Positions 34,921 to 43,747 of a DNA stretch of 64,000 bases are shown here, in pieces (positions within the stretch are counted from its first letter, which is position 1; every line of letters begins with the position of its first letter). The position numbers and the translations under genes are program-made. The stretch comes from Emcibacter sp. (GTDB taxonomy: Bacteria; Pseudomonadota; Alphaproteobacteria; Sphingomonadales; Emcibacteraceae): assembly GCF_963675455.1 (NCBI RefSeq), contig NZ_OY776217.1:2218001-2282000 (forward strand), given 5' to 3'. A model generated the notes under the pieces. That model was not told where the DNA came from. It did no database searches and saw nothing but the letters and a program-made list of their open reading frames with translations.

Positions 34921-35700
34921 ATGAATAATCGTCCATTGGAAGTAGAACTACACAGTTATGTCGATGGCCTGCTGGATGACGAAGCCATGAACCGTGTTGA
35001 AGAATATCTTCTGGAAAACCCCTCAGTCGCATCGGAAGTGCAGAAATACCTGGAGGACAAGAGAAATATCCGGGAATTTTCAGAGCTTGGCTCCCGACCG
35101 CCCCAATCGGCAGCGCTCAGGACACTTGAACGCCAGCTTGCCAAAAAACTGAAGCGTACACGTTTTACCCGCTGGCACTATGCAGCCATGCTGGCGATCG
35201 TAATGACAGCATCCGGTTGGATCAGTCACGGCGTTTACCAGGAAATCTATGGTGGTCCCTGGTTCACCGATGAAATTACTGTTGCCCACAACCTGACTTC
35301 CCTTGAAACTGGTGAGCACGAGCGGTTCGCGAGCGACAGCGTCAGTGGGTTGTTCTCCCATATCGGGGAGCCGGCGGTGCTCCCCGACTTGACACGGTTT
35401 AACCTGGCGCCCGCCGGGGCCCGTCTCGTACCCAGTTACGAGGGACCGGTTCTCCAGATTTCCTATCGTGGTGATGGAGGAGAAAGCCTGTCTTATTTCC
35501 TGCTGCATGACAAAAAGCAGGAGGAATTGCCCATGCGTATCCTGCATCGACCGAATGTGGCTGTTGCCTACTGGCAACATGCTTTTTCACGATATGCCAT
35601 AGTTTCCCCGATGCCCGATGACAAGGTACGCAACATTGCGGATTACCTGGATAGTACCCTGCAGGAAAATATGAAAATCCCGAAATCGGGAATTTTTTGA
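34921..35700 (+). CDS. Membrane anti-sigma factor
   Basis: This 259-residue protein has an N-terminal cytoplasmic helical region of the anti-sigma type (HSYVDGLLDDEAMNRVEEYL, residues 11-30). There is no zinc-finger HxxxCxxC. One transmembrane helix lies near 83-103 (YAAMLAIVMTASGWI) and a periplasmic beta-rich domain follows. Position right after the ECF gene and topology support sequestration of that sigma factor at the membrane, released by a periplasmic signal. The signal is unknown. The coding sequence ends inside a terminator hairpin. Confidence 0.82.
   Translation: MNNRPLEVELHSYVDGLLDDEAMNRVEEYLLENPSVASEVQKYLEDKRNIREFSELGSRPPQSAALRTLERQLAKKLKRTRFTRWHYAAMLAIVMTASGWISHGVYQEIYGGPWFTDEITVAHNLTSLETGEHERFASDSVSGLFSHIGEPAVLPDLTRFNLAPAGARLVPSYEGPVLQISYRGDGGESLSYFLLHDKKQEELPMRILHRPNVAVAYWQHAFSRYAIVSPMPDDKVRNIADYLDSTLQENMKIPKSGIF
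35678..35698 (+). terminator. Terminator overlapping the anti-sigma stop codon
   Basis: TCCCG-AAAT-CGGGA is followed by ATTTTTT, and the T-run includes the first base of the TGA stop. The hairpin is therefore built from the last six sense codons of the anti-sigma gene. It should end the sigma/anti-sigma transcript. Confidence 0.7.
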
Positions 35701-35709
35701 TATTCCGGG

Positions 35710-35734
35710 GGAATAGAAAGACTTCTCAGGCGTA
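35710..35734 (+). promoter_or_regulatory. Possible ECF-type promoter
   Basis: GGAAT and CGTA separated by 16 bases resemble an ECF sigma promoter (GGAAC-like -35, CGT-like -10), just upstream of the small exported protein gene. This would make that protein a target of the neighbouring sigma factor. The match is short and could be chance. Confidence 0.3.
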
Positions 35735-35806
35735 TATGGATTGAAACGGTCGCGCTCGCGATCTGATGATCAATTCAAGAAAGGCACTTTGGTGCAGGAG
35801 AGAAGT

Positions 35807-36271
35807 ATGAAAATACCCGGGTTAGTCAGTGTCATCGCCCTGACAGTCGTGCTGAGTTCTGGTCCTTCCCGGGCCATGGAGTGGCTGGATGAACTTGACC
35901 TCAGGTCACAGTGTTCGGTTTATTTTCAGGCCCCCGAAAGCAAGGAAGGTATTTTATGTGAATCCTTTATCCAGGGATATCTTTCCGGTATCCATTCATT
36001 GCGCAGGGATGTTGACCGGAAGATCAGTAAAAAAGTCTCTCCCACCGGCGATAGTTTTTCCGACCGCGCCATTCGCACGCGGGCCGGTAGCCGGTTCAGA
36101 TATATAGACCCTGCGCTTCATCGGGGATTTTGCATTTCGGATGACGTCACTTCGGATGTCGTTGTGCGTAAGGTGGTGACATACCTCAATGAGCATCCGG
36201 ATGACACGCCGCTTCCCGATAACAAGATTCTGTTCAATGCGCTGCTCGAAAATTTTCCCTGCAATGAATGA
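35807..36271 (+). CDS. Small exported Rap1a/Tai-like protein
   Basis: This 154-residue protein has a signal peptide (MKIPGLVSVIALTVVLSSGP, ending in SRA). The spaced-Cys, late His-Pro and Phe-Pro-Cys pattern is of the Rap1a/Tai type: C near 31, ILCESFIQGYLSG near 46, a FCISDD segment near 107, VTYLNEHPDD near 120 and terminal LENFPCNE. The founding members are periplasmic immunity proteins to type VI secretion effectors, but many homologues stand alone, and no secretion genes are here. GGAGAG precedes the ATG. It sits after the ECF/anti-sigma pair with a possible ECF promoter, so an envelope-stress role is as likely as immunity. Confidence 0.7.
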   Translation: MKIPGLVSVIALTVVLSSGPSRAMEWLDELDLRSQCSVYFQAPESKEGILCESFIQGYLSGIHSLRRDVDRKISKKVSPTGDSFSDRAIRTRAGSRFRYIDPALHRGFCISDDVTSDVVVRKVVTYLNEHPDDTPLPDNKILFNALLENFPCNE

Positions 36272-36326
36272 AAGTTGAGAATCCTGTTTTTTTGATAACA
36301 AGCAGTAATGAAGTGGAGAACCGCCA

Positions 36327-36839
36327 ATGCTGCGTATAGCCAGCCTTGCCCTGGCGCTGGGGATCACATGGCTATTGTGGTCGGGGCACGTCGATCCCCT
36401 GTTGCTTGGGCTGGGCGTTCTGTCCATCGTGATCGTTCTTATCGTCAATAGACGCATGGCCGCCATCGACGAGGAAGGTGTGCCATTTCAGCTTGCGGGG
36501 TCAATCTTTGCCTACTGGATGTGGCTGGTCGTTGAGATTTTTAAATCCAATGTGCATGTCGCCCGGATTGTTCTGTCCCCCAAAATGAAAATTAGTCCGA
36601 CGATTGTCAAAGTATCGGCTTGGCAGAAAAGTGATCTGGGTCAGGTCCTGTTTGCCAACAGCATTATCCTGACGCCGGGCACGCTATCACTTGATCTCTT
36701 CGAAAACCAGGTGCTGGTGCATGCGTTGACAAAAGAGAGTGCCCTGGAGGTTCAGGCTGGCGAAATGAATATGCGCGCCGCGAGGGTGATGGGTAGCGCC
36801 GGTTTGGAAGCCGGAACTGAGGAAGAGGGTAGAGTGTAA
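36327..36839 (+). CDS. mnhE: Mrp-type cation/proton antiporter subunit E
   Basis: This 170-residue MnhE/MrpE protein has two or three N-terminal helices and the family segment VVEIFKSNVHVARIVLSPK near 65-85, followed by a hydrophilic part with SIILTPGTLSLDL. MrpE is needed for assembly and function of the multisubunit Na+/H+ antiporter. It opens a nine-gene operon and its stop overlaps the F gene by one base. The ribosome site is GTGGAG. Confidence 0.9.
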   Translation: MLRIASLALALGITWLLWSGHVDPLLLGLGVLSIVIVLIVNRRMAAIDEEGVPFQLAGSIFAYWMWLVVEIFKSNVHVARIVLSPKMKISPTIVKVSAWQKSDLGQVLFANSIILTPGTLSLDLFENQVLVHALTKESALEVQAGEMNMRAARVMGSAGLEAGTEEEGRV

Positions 36840-37129
36840 TGTATCTTGCTGCAGTAGTCGCCATTGTGATTACCATGTCCCTGGCTGTTGTCCGGGCGCT
36901 CGTCGGGCCGACCGTTTACGACCGTATACTTGCCGTCAATATGTTCGGCACGAAAACCGTGCTGTTGCTGGCGGTTGTCGCCTTCCTGTTCGGGCGGACC
37001 GACTTTCTGGATCTTGCCCTGCTTTACGCCCTGATCAATTTTATCAGTACTCTTGCCGTGCTGCAGTATTTTCAGCGCCGGACTGCTGCCCAGGCGGAAG
37101 AAGCCGGCGAGCAGGGAGGGGAGGCATAA
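36839..37129 (+). CDS. mnhF: Mrp-type cation/proton antiporter subunit F
   Basis: This 96-residue MnhF/MrpF protein has three helices with the family-typical VRALVGPTVYDRILAVNMFG near 19-38 and FLDLALLYALINFISTLAVL near 60. It overlaps E upstream and G downstream by one base each, implying coupled translation and equal stoichiometry. Confidence 0.9.
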   Translation: MYLAAVVAIVITMSLAVVRALVGPTVYDRILAVNMFGTKTVLLLAVVAFLFGRTDFLDLALLYALINFISTLAVLQYFQRRTAAQAEEAGEQGGEA

Positions 37130-37464
37130 TGGAACTTGTTGCCGATATTCTATCCTGGATCCTGCTTCTGTCCGGCAGCTTTTTCGTTTTTGCCGGCGGT
37201 ATCGGTTTTCTCCGCATGCCGGACCTCTATTCCCGGATGCATGCGTCAAGCCTGACGGAGTCTCTCGGGGCGATCCTGATTTTGATCGGTCTGATGGTAC
37301 AGGGTGGTTTCACGCTGGTGACCGTCAAACTGATTATCATGTTGTTCTTCCTTCTGTTTACAAGCCCGACTGCGGCTTACGCGCTGGCCAATGCGGCTTT
37401 GCTGGCCGGCGTGAAGCCGAAGGCCTCCCTGTTGTCCGGACAAGAGAAAGGAAGCGATAAATGA
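37129..37464 (+). CDS. mnhG: Mrp-type cation/proton antiporter subunit G
   Basis: This 111-residue MnhG/MrpG protein has three helices and the motif IGFLRMPDLYSRMHASSLTE near 24-43, diagnostic of the family. The gene ends with a 4-base overlap (ATGA) into the B-type subunit gene. Confidence 0.9.
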   Translation: MELVADILSWILLLSGSFFVFAGGIGFLRMPDLYSRMHASSLTESLGAILILIGLMVQGGFTLVTVKLIIMLFFLLFTSPTAAYALANAALLAGVKPKASLLSGQEKGSDK

Positions 37465-38465
37465 CCGAAAACATGCTTTTTCTTGACATCATCGGCCTTG
37501 TCATTCTTGTGCTGCTGGTCATTGTGGCCGCCGGGATCGTCATCACCCGCAACCTCTTCACCGCGGTGATGTTGCTCGGCATCTTCTCTCTTCTGATCGC
37601 CGCGTCCTTCTTCCTGCTGGATGCCGCGGATGTGGCGTTGACGGAGGCCGCTGTCGGCGCCGGGGTCTCAACGGTGCTGATGCTTGGCACCCTGGCGCTG
37701 ACCACCGACCGCGAAACCGGAAAAGGCGCCGCCCGACCGCTGGCCGGTGTTGTCATTGTCCTGACGGCTCTGATCCTTTTGTATGCCACATTAGACAAGC
37801 CTTCCCTGGGGGATCCGCAGGCACCGGTTCATGGTCATGTTTCGGAAAAATATCTGAACGAAAGCATGGACGAGATCGGGGTCCCCAATTTCGTGACCGC
37901 CATTCTGGCCAGTTATCGCGGGATTGATACGCTGGGCGAGGTTGCCGTTGTGTTCACGGCGGCGACCGGTGTGGCGCTGCTTCTGGGCGGACCGCGTCGA
38001 AAGCCCCGGGACGAGCAGGGAAAGAAAACCGAGGACCGGAAAACCATCAGCCATCATATGGTGCCGCGGGTGGTCTCCAAGCTGCTGATCCCCTTTATCA
38101 TGCTGTTCGCGCTTTATGTGCAGTTTCACGGCGACTACGGGCCGGGCGGCGGTTTCCAGGCCGGGGCGATTTTTGCTTCTGCCGTCATGTTGTATGCCAT
38201 CGTCAATGGCGATGATCTTGCCCAGACGGTGCTGTCTGCACGCGCCATGGGTATTCTGATGTCCGCCGGGCTGTTGCTTTACGCCGGCGTCGGTTTTGCC
38301 TCGCTTCTGCTTGGCGGGAATTTCCTGGATTATTCGGTCCTTGCCGCCACACCGCTAGCGGGCCAGCATCTGGGGATCCTGTTGATCGAGGCCGGGGTCG
38401 GCATGACGGTTACCGCGGCGCTGGTAACCATTTTCTATGGCTTTTCAGCACGGGGGAGCCGCTGA
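37461..38465 (+). CDS. mnhB: Fused DUF4040 (MrpA C-terminal part) and MnhB subunit
   Basis: This 334-residue protein joins two parts normally at the end of MrpA and in MrpB. The N-terminal half is DUF4040-like with ALTEAAVGAGVSTVLMLGTL near 60-79. After a hydrophilic linker (about 165-195), the C-terminal half is MnhB with FALYVQFHGDYGPGGGFQAG near 215-234. In many Mrp complexes these domains sit on the 800-residue MrpA chain. Here they are detached from the ND5-like part, which is encoded by separate downstream genes. Confidence 0.85.
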   Translation: MTENMLFLDIIGLVILVLLVIVAAGIVITRNLFTAVMLLGIFSLLIAASFFLLDAADVALTEAAVGAGVSTVLMLGTLALTTDRETGKGAARPLAGVVIVLTALILLYATLDKPSLGDPQAPVHGHVSEKYLNESMDEIGVPNFVTAILASYRGIDTLGEVAVVFTAATGVALLLGGPRRKPRDEQGKKTEDRKTISHHMVPRVVSKLLIPFIMLFALYVQFHGDYGPGGGFQAGAIFASAVMLYAIVNGDDLAQTVLSARAMGILMSAGLLLYAGVGFASLLLGGNFLDYSVLAATPLAGQHLGILLIEAGVGMTVTAALVTIFYGFSARGSR

Positions 38466-38466
38466 C

Positions 38467-38844
38467 ATGGAAATTCTCGGTCTTTTTAACTACTGGGTGT
38501 TTGTGATCCTGCTGATGCTTGGCTTCTATGCTATCGTCGCCCGGACCAACCTGATCAAGAAAGTTATAGGTCTAAGCATTTTTCAGGCCTCTGTCTTCCT
38601 GATGTATATCAGCATGGGCAAAGTGGAAGGGGGCACCGCGCCCATCATCATCCCTGACCTGCCTGAAGACACCATCTTCTCCAATCCCCTGCCGCAGGTG
38701 CTGATCCTGACGGCCATTGTGGTCGGAATTTCAACGACCGCCCTGGCGCTTGCCATGGTGGTCCGTATCAAGGAGGAATACGGCACCGTCGAAGAGGACG
38801 AAATCCGCAAGAAAGACTCCCGCGAGAAGGAGACAACCTCGTGA
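38467..38844 (+). CDS. mnhC: Mrp-type cation/proton antiporter subunit C
   Basis: This 125-residue MnhC/NuoK-like subunit has three helices. ARTNLIKKVIGLSIFQASVF near 28-47 is the MnhC signature and a C-terminal charged tail follows. Its start lies one base past the B-gene stop, and the D gene begins with a GTG that overlaps its stop codon (GTGA). A longer start 10 codons upstream would overlap B and is not preferred. Confidence 0.88.
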   Translation: MEILGLFNYWVFVILLMLGFYAIVARTNLIKKVIGLSIFQASVFLMYISMGKVEGGTAPIIIPDLPEDTIFSNPLPQVLILTAIVVGISTTALALAMVVRIKEEYGTVEEDEIRKKDSREKETTS

Positions 38845-40334
38845 CCCTTGCTGCCCATCTGCCTGCCCTGCAGGTTGCCCTGCCGCTGGCGGCGGCCCCG
38901 ATCTGCGCCCTTTTGCGCTGGCGCTCCACAGCCTGGTCAGTCGCCGTATTGATCAGCTGGCTAAGCCTGCTGGCGGCGATCGGCATTTTTACGCATGTCA
39001 ATGAACATGGCGTTTTTGCCTATTCCATGGGAGGCTGGGAACCTCCGTTCGGTATTGAATTCCGTATTGATGTACTGAATGCCCTGATGCTGTTGCTGGT
39101 CACGGGCGTCAATGCGGTCGTAATCACCTGGTCGCGGCTGAGTGTGCAGCAGGAAATCGATGATTGGCGGGAACCGATGTTCTATGCCGCCTGGCTGCTT
39201 TGCGTCTCCGGCCTGCTGGGTATCACCATCACCGGCGATGCTTTCAACATATTTGTGTTTCTGGAGATTTCATCGCTGGCGAGTTACATCCTCGTCTCGT
39301 GCGGCAAGGACCGGCGCTCCCTGGTGGCCGCCTACAAATATCTGATCATGGGCTCCATCGGCGCCACTTTCTTCCTGATCGGTGTCGGGTTGTTGTATAT
39401 GACCACGGGTACACTGAACCTTTACGATATTTCCACCCGTCTTCCAGACTCTGATTTCTCGCGTCCCGTTTTGGCGGCGGCCGGCTTCATCACGCTGGGC
39501 TTGGCGCTCAAGTTTGCCATGTTCCCGCTGCATCTGTGGATGCCCAACGCATATACCTTCGCGCCCCATGCGGTATCGGCCCTGCTGGCGGCGACCTCGA
39601 CCAAGGTCTCCATCTATGTATTGCTCAGGTTCGAATTTATCGTGTTCCAGCCGAACCTGGATCATCATGATATCCAGTTTTCCAGCTTTATTATTCCCCT
39701 CAGCGTCCTTGCCATCTTCGTCGGGGCCATTGCCGCCGTTTACCAGGGAAACATCAAGCGGGTGCTGGCCTATTCGTCGGTCGGACAAATCGGCTATATC
39801 CTGCTCGGGATCGGATTGTTAACGGTCGCCGGCCTGACCGGAGGCATCCTGCATCTGTTTAACCACGCCTTGGCCAAGGCGGTTCTCTTTATGGCCGTGG
39901 GCTGCCTGTATTTCCGATACGGCACCTGCCAGATCAGCCGTATGGCCGGATGCGGCCGGGAAATGCCCTGGACCATGGGGGCTTTTGTCATCGGCGGTCT
40001 GAGCCTGATCGGCGTGCCCTTCACGGCCGGTTTCATCAGTAAACTTTATCTGGTCAGGGCGTTGCTGGAGCAGGGGGCGACCGGCATTATACTGGCCGTC
40101 CTGCTGCTGATCGGTTCCCTGATCGCAGTGGTTTATATCTGGCGTATCGTCGAATCCGCCTATTTCCGTCCCAAAGCGGAAGATTCAACGGTGGCGAGGG
40201 AGGCGCCGCTGGCTCTGCTGCTGCCGACCTGGGTGATGGCGCTGGCCAATATCTATTTCGGCATTGATCCTGGCCTGCCCCTTGACATGGCCCGCACGGC
40301 GGGCGAGCAGCTTCTCGGGGGGGCGTTGCTATGA
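38841..40334 (+). CDS. mnhD: Mrp-type cation/proton antiporter subunit D (ND-type, first)
   Basis: This 497-residue NuoN/MrpD-type antiporter subunit has about 14 helices. The conserved proton-path residues of the family are visible: Glu in FVFLEISSLASY near 140, Lys in LGLALKFAMFPLHLWMP near 220, and LLAATSTKVSIYVLLRF near 250 for the lysine on the broken helix. It starts with GTG overlapping the C gene. It is the first of three ND-type genes in the operon. Confidence 0.88.
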   Translation: MTLAAHLPALQVALPLAAAPICALLRWRSTAWSVAVLISWLSLLAAIGIFTHVNEHGVFAYSMGGWEPPFGIEFRIDVLNALMLLLVTGVNAVVITWSRLSVQQEIDDWREPMFYAAWLLCVSGLLGITITGDAFNIFVFLEISSLASYILVSCGKDRRSLVAAYKYLIMGSIGATFFLIGVGLLYMTTGTLNLYDISTRLPDSDFSRPVLAAAGFITLGLALKFAMFPLHLWMPNAYTFAPHAVSALLAATSTKVSIYVLLRFEFIVFQPNLDHHDIQFSSFIIPLSVLAIFVGAIAAVYQGNIKRVLAYSSVGQIGYILLGIGLLTVAGLTGGILHLFNHALAKAVLFMAVGCLYFRYGTCQISRMAGCGREMPWTMGAFVIGGLSLIGVPFTAGFISKLYLVRALLEQGATGIILAVLLLIGSLIAVVYIWRIVESAYFRPKAEDSTVAREAPLALLLPTWVMALANIYFGIDPGLPLDMARTAGEQLLGGALL

Positions 40335-41812
40335 TGGCAGACGTATTCTCCAATCCCCTGGCGCTGGCGATCATCATTCCGTTGCTGGGCGGTCTCGGCG
40401 TTGCGGCCAGCGGGCGTATCCCAAATGTGCGCGAAGCTGTGACCCTGGCCACATCACTCCTGCTGGCCGTCCTGGTCTGGTCTCTGTTACCGCAGGTGCT
40501 GGCAGGGGAGGTGATCGAGTTGAGGTTGCCGGCGATGGCGGAGGGCCTCGGTTTTGCCTTTACCCTTGAGCCGCTCGGCATGCTGTTTGCGCTGGTTGCC
40601 TCGACGTTGTGGGTGATCAACAGCGTCTATTCCATCGGTTATATGCGGGGGAATAAGGAACAACACCAGACCAGATTCTACATCTGTTTCACCATCGCCA
40701 TTGCCAGCGTAATGGGGATTGCCTTTGCCGGAAATCTGCTGACCCTGTTCTTCTTTTACGAGGCGCTGACCCTTTCCACCTATCCGCTGGTCACCCACAA
40801 AGGGGATGCCAAGGCGCTGGCCGGCGGGCGGGTCTATATCGGCCTGCTGCTGACCACGTCAGTCGGTTTCCTGCTGCCGGCCATCATCTGGACCTGGAGC
40901 GCCACCGGCACCATGGACTTCGTTCCGGGCGGTATTCTCGCCGGGGTCCTGTCCGGCGGGGCGGTCGGCTTCCTGCTGTTCCTGTATATGATCGGGATCG
41001 GTAAGGCAGCGCTGATGCCGGTGCATTACTGGCTGCCGGCGGCCATGGTGGCGCCGACCCCGGTCAGTGCTTTGCTGCATGCGGTGGCAGTGGTCAAGGC
41101 CGGTGTCTTTACCGTGGTCAAGGTTGTGGTTTATGTGTTCGGCGTTGACCTGCTGGCCGGGGAGGCGAGCGCTTCCTGGCTGATCTACGCGGCCGGCTTT
41201 ACGATTATTGTCGCCAGCCTGATCGCGCTCAGGCAGGATAACCTTAAAAAACGTCTTGCCTTTTCCACCGTGAGCCAGCTTTCCTATGTGATCCTGGCGG
41301 TTGCCCTGTATGTGCCGGCTGGTATTGTGGCGGCTACCCTTCACATTGCGGCTCACGCGGTGGGCAAAATTACGCTGTTTTTTGCAGCGGGCTCCATTTA
41401 TACCGCGGCTCACAAGACAGAGGTCAGCCAGCTTGATGGCATCGGCTGGCGCATGCCGGTGACCATGACGGCCTTCGCCGTAGGGGCGCTGGCCATGATC
41501 GGTCTGCCGCTGACGGGCGGTTTTATCAGCAAATGGTATCTGGTGATGGGCACGCTTGAAGCGGAAAGCCTGTTCGCCCTTATGGTTATAATGATCAGTA
41601 CCTTGCTGAATGCAGCTTATTTTTTACCGATTGTTTATCGCGCTTTCTTCCGCCCGCTACCGGCAAAAGAGGCCGTGGCAGAGATGCATGGAGAGGCTCC
41701 CCTGCCGATAGTTCTGGCTCTATCAGCCACGGCTTTCCTTACAATATTGATCTTTTTTGTCCATGCTCCCCTCCTGGAGCTGGCGGAAGCTCTGCTCAAA
41801 GGTGCTCCATGA
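40331..41812 (+). CDS. Mrp-type ND subunit (second, MrpA/MrpD-like)
   Basis: This 493-residue proton-pumping-type membrane subunit related to NuoL, NuoM and MrpA has conserved Glu in LTLFFFYEALTLSTYPLV near 142 and Lys in GIGKAALMPVHYWLPAAM near 220. PTPVSALLHAVAVVKAGVF near 240 and the downstream FSTVSQLSYVILAVA near 310 complete the family pattern. It may stand in for the N-terminal part of MrpA, whose C-terminal part is on the fused B protein. Both ends overlap neighbours by 4 bases. Confidence 0.85.
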   Translation: MMADVFSNPLALAIIIPLLGGLGVAASGRIPNVREAVTLATSLLLAVLVWSLLPQVLAGEVIELRLPAMAEGLGFAFTLEPLGMLFALVASTLWVINSVYSIGYMRGNKEQHQTRFYICFTIAIASVMGIAFAGNLLTLFFFYEALTLSTYPLVTHKGDAKALAGGRVYIGLLLTTSVGFLLPAIIWTWSATGTMDFVPGGILAGVLSGGAVGFLLFLYMIGIGKAALMPVHYWLPAAMVAPTPVSALLHAVAVVKAGVFTVVKVVVYVFGVDLLAGEASASWLIYAAGFTIIVASLIALRQDNLKKRLAFSTVSQLSYVILAVALYVPAGIVAATLHIAAHAVGKITLFFAAGSIYTAAHKTEVSQLDGIGWRMPVTMTAFAVGALAMIGLPLTGGFISKWYLVMGTLEAESLFALMVIMISTLLNAAYFLPIVYRAFFRPLPAKEAVAEMHGEAPLPIVLALSATAFLTILIFFVHAPLLELAEALLKGAP

Positions 41813-42072
41813 CGGAAATACAGAAGGATGAAATGGAAAAACACTGGTTGGTCAGAAAGGACACGATCCGGAAACTCTGGATCGGTGGCGGTGTGATCCT
41901 GCTTCTCACCGTGCTCGCCCAGTTCTTCGTCCCCATCAAGGGCAAATTCGGGGTGGACGGCTGGTTTGCCTTTCCGGCGCTCTATGGTTTCGCGACCTGT
42001 GTGGCCATGGTTTTGGGGGCCAAATGGCTTGGATATATCGTAAAGCGGAAGGAGGACTATTATGATGAGTGA
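41809..42072 (+). CDS. Small two-helix membrane protein in the Mrp operon
   Basis: This 87-residue protein has a charged N-terminus, two predicted helices (about 25-42 and 55-75) and an acidic end (KEDYYDE). I do not recognise the family. It overlaps the ND-type genes on both sides (4 and 11 bases), so it is an obligate operon member and may be an accessory subunit of the complex. Confidence 0.75.
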   Translation: MTEIQKDEMEKHWLVRKDTIRKLWIGGGVILLLTVLAQFFVPIKGKFGVDGWFAFPALYGFATCVAMVLGAKWLGYIVKRKEDYYDE

Positions 42073-43747
42073 CTTTTTTCCTCCAGCCCTCGTTCTTATT
42101 ATTGGAGGACTGTTGCTTTCCCTTGCTAAGGGAAGGGGGCGGGACCTTCTGGTGCTTGGTGTGCCCGCCCTGACTTTTTACGCGATTTGGAGCCTGCCCG
42201 CGGACGCCATGCTTGAAGTGCCCTTCCTGGACTATATGCTGGTGCCGCTTGAAGTCACCACCCTGGGCCGGCTGTTCGCCACTATCTTTACCCTGATGGC
42301 CTTTGTCGGCGGTCTTTTTGCCCTGCGTCAGGCGACTAGCGGCGAGATGGCGTCTGCCTTTGTTTATGCGGGAGGGGCGGTCGGCGTTACCTTCGCCGGT
42401 GATCTGATCACCATGTTTATATTCTGGGAACTGATGGCCATCGGCTCAACTCTGGTCATCTGGTGCGCGGGCACGGAGCAGGCGCGGGCTGCCGGCATGC
42501 GCTATATCCTGATGCATTTACTGGGCGGGGTGATCCTGATGATCGGTATCATCGCCCAGATCAGCCATTCCGGCACCATCGACTTTACAGCCGTCGACCT
42601 GGACGGAATCGGCGCCTGGTGCATGCTGATCGGGATACTGATAAATGCGGCGGCTCCTCCTTTTTCTGCCTGGCTGTCGGACGCCTATCCGGAGGCAAGC
42701 CCGTCCGGCAGCGTCTTCTTGTCCGCCTTTACCACCAAGACCGCCGTCTATGTGCTGATGGTGGTTTTCGCCGGGACCAAGATACTTATTCCAATCGGAT
42801 TGATTATGGTCTTTTATGGCATCATTTACGCGCTGCTTGAAAACGATATGCGGCGGATTCTGGCCTATTCCATCGTTAACCAGGTGGGCTTCATGGTGAC
42901 CGGGATCGGCATCGGCACCCCGCTGGCGCTGAACGGTGTGGCGGCCCATGCCTTCTGCCATATAATCTACAAGGCGCTGTTGCTGATGAGCGCCGGTGCC
43001 GTATTGCACCAGACCGGGAAAAGGCGCTGTACGGACCTGGGTGGACTGTTCCAGTCCATGCCGGTGACCGCCGTCTGCGGTATTATCGGCGCGCTGGCGA
43101 TTTCCAGTTTCCCGTTGACCTCCGGCTTTGTCTCCAAGAATATGATTTCCGCTGCCGCTGGTTATGAAGCCATGACGGTCGTATATTTCCTGCTTGCCGC
43201 GGCGTCCGCCGGGGTATTCCTGCATGCCGGGATCAAATTTCCCTGGTTTGTGTTTTTCCAGAAGGACTCCGGTCTGCGTCCCAAGGATCCGCCAGTGAAT
43301 ATGCAGCTGGCAATGATCATTTTCGCCTTTCTCTGCATCGGTATCGGCGTCTATGCCGCGCCACTCTATGATCTTTTGCCCTATCCGGTGACCTATGAAC
43401 CCTACAAAGCGTCGACGGTGCTGAATTATCTGCAACTGCTGCTGTTTGCCGGGCTGGCCTTCTTCGTCATGCTGCCCTGGATGAAACGGACCCTGACCAT
43501 CAGCCTGGACGCGGACTGGTTTTACCGCCGTCCGCTTTATTGGGCAGGTAATGCCACGTGGAATATTCTGTCGCGGGCCTATGATCGCTTTATACGGGCT
43601 CTTTCAGGCGGAAAGACCTATTTCGTTGGCCTGTTTGACACTCTATTTAACGCCAGGGGCGTGTTGACCAGGACATGGATGATCAGCACCACAGCGGCCT
43701 GGACGATCAGTCTGCTGCTGCTCTATCTTGTCTCTTACGTATTTTAG
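42062..43747 (+). CDS. Mrp-type ND subunit (third, NuoN/MrpD-like)
   Basis: This 561-residue ND-type antiporter subunit has Glu in MFIFWELMAIGSTLVIW near 122, Lys in FTTKTAVYVLMVVFAG near 225, and HAFCHIIYKALLLMSAGAV near 300 (the conserved Lys-containing discontinuous helix). A C-terminal extension with further helices distinguishes it from the 497-residue D protein. Two adjacent ATGs are possible starts. It is the last gene of the operon. Confidence 0.85.
   Translation: MMSDFFPPALVLIIGGLLLSLAKGRGRDLLVLGVPALTFYAIWSLPADAMLEVPFLDYMLVPLEVTTLGRLFATIFTLMAFVGGLFALRQATSGEMASAFVYAGGAVGVTFAGDLITMFIFWELMAIGSTLVIWCAGTEQARAAGMRYILMHLLGGVILMIGIIAQISHSGTIDFTAVDLDGIGAWCMLIGILINAAAPPFSAWLSDAYPEASPSGSVFLSAFTTKTAVYVLMVVFAGTKILIPIGLIMVFYGIIYALLENDMRRILAYSIVNQVGFMVTGIGIGTPLALNGVAAHAFCHIIYKALLLMSAGAVLHQTGKRRCTDLGGLFQSMPVTAVCGIIGALAISSFPLTSGFVSKNMISAAAGYEAMTVVYFLLAAASAGVFLHAGIKFPWFVFFQKDSGLRPKDPPVNMQLAMIIFAFLCIGIGVYAAPLYDLLPYPVTYEPYKASTVLNYLQLLLFAGLAFFVMLPWMKRTLTISLDADWFYRRPLYWAGNATWNILSRAYDRFIRALSGGKTYFVGLFDTLFNARGVLTRTWMISTTAAWTISLLLLYLVSYVF

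Noticed and set aside
38437..38466. Longer N-terminus for the MnhC subunit
   Set aside because: It would overlap the MnhB coding sequence by 29 bases and add residues absent from the family; the next ATG fits the usual MnhC start.
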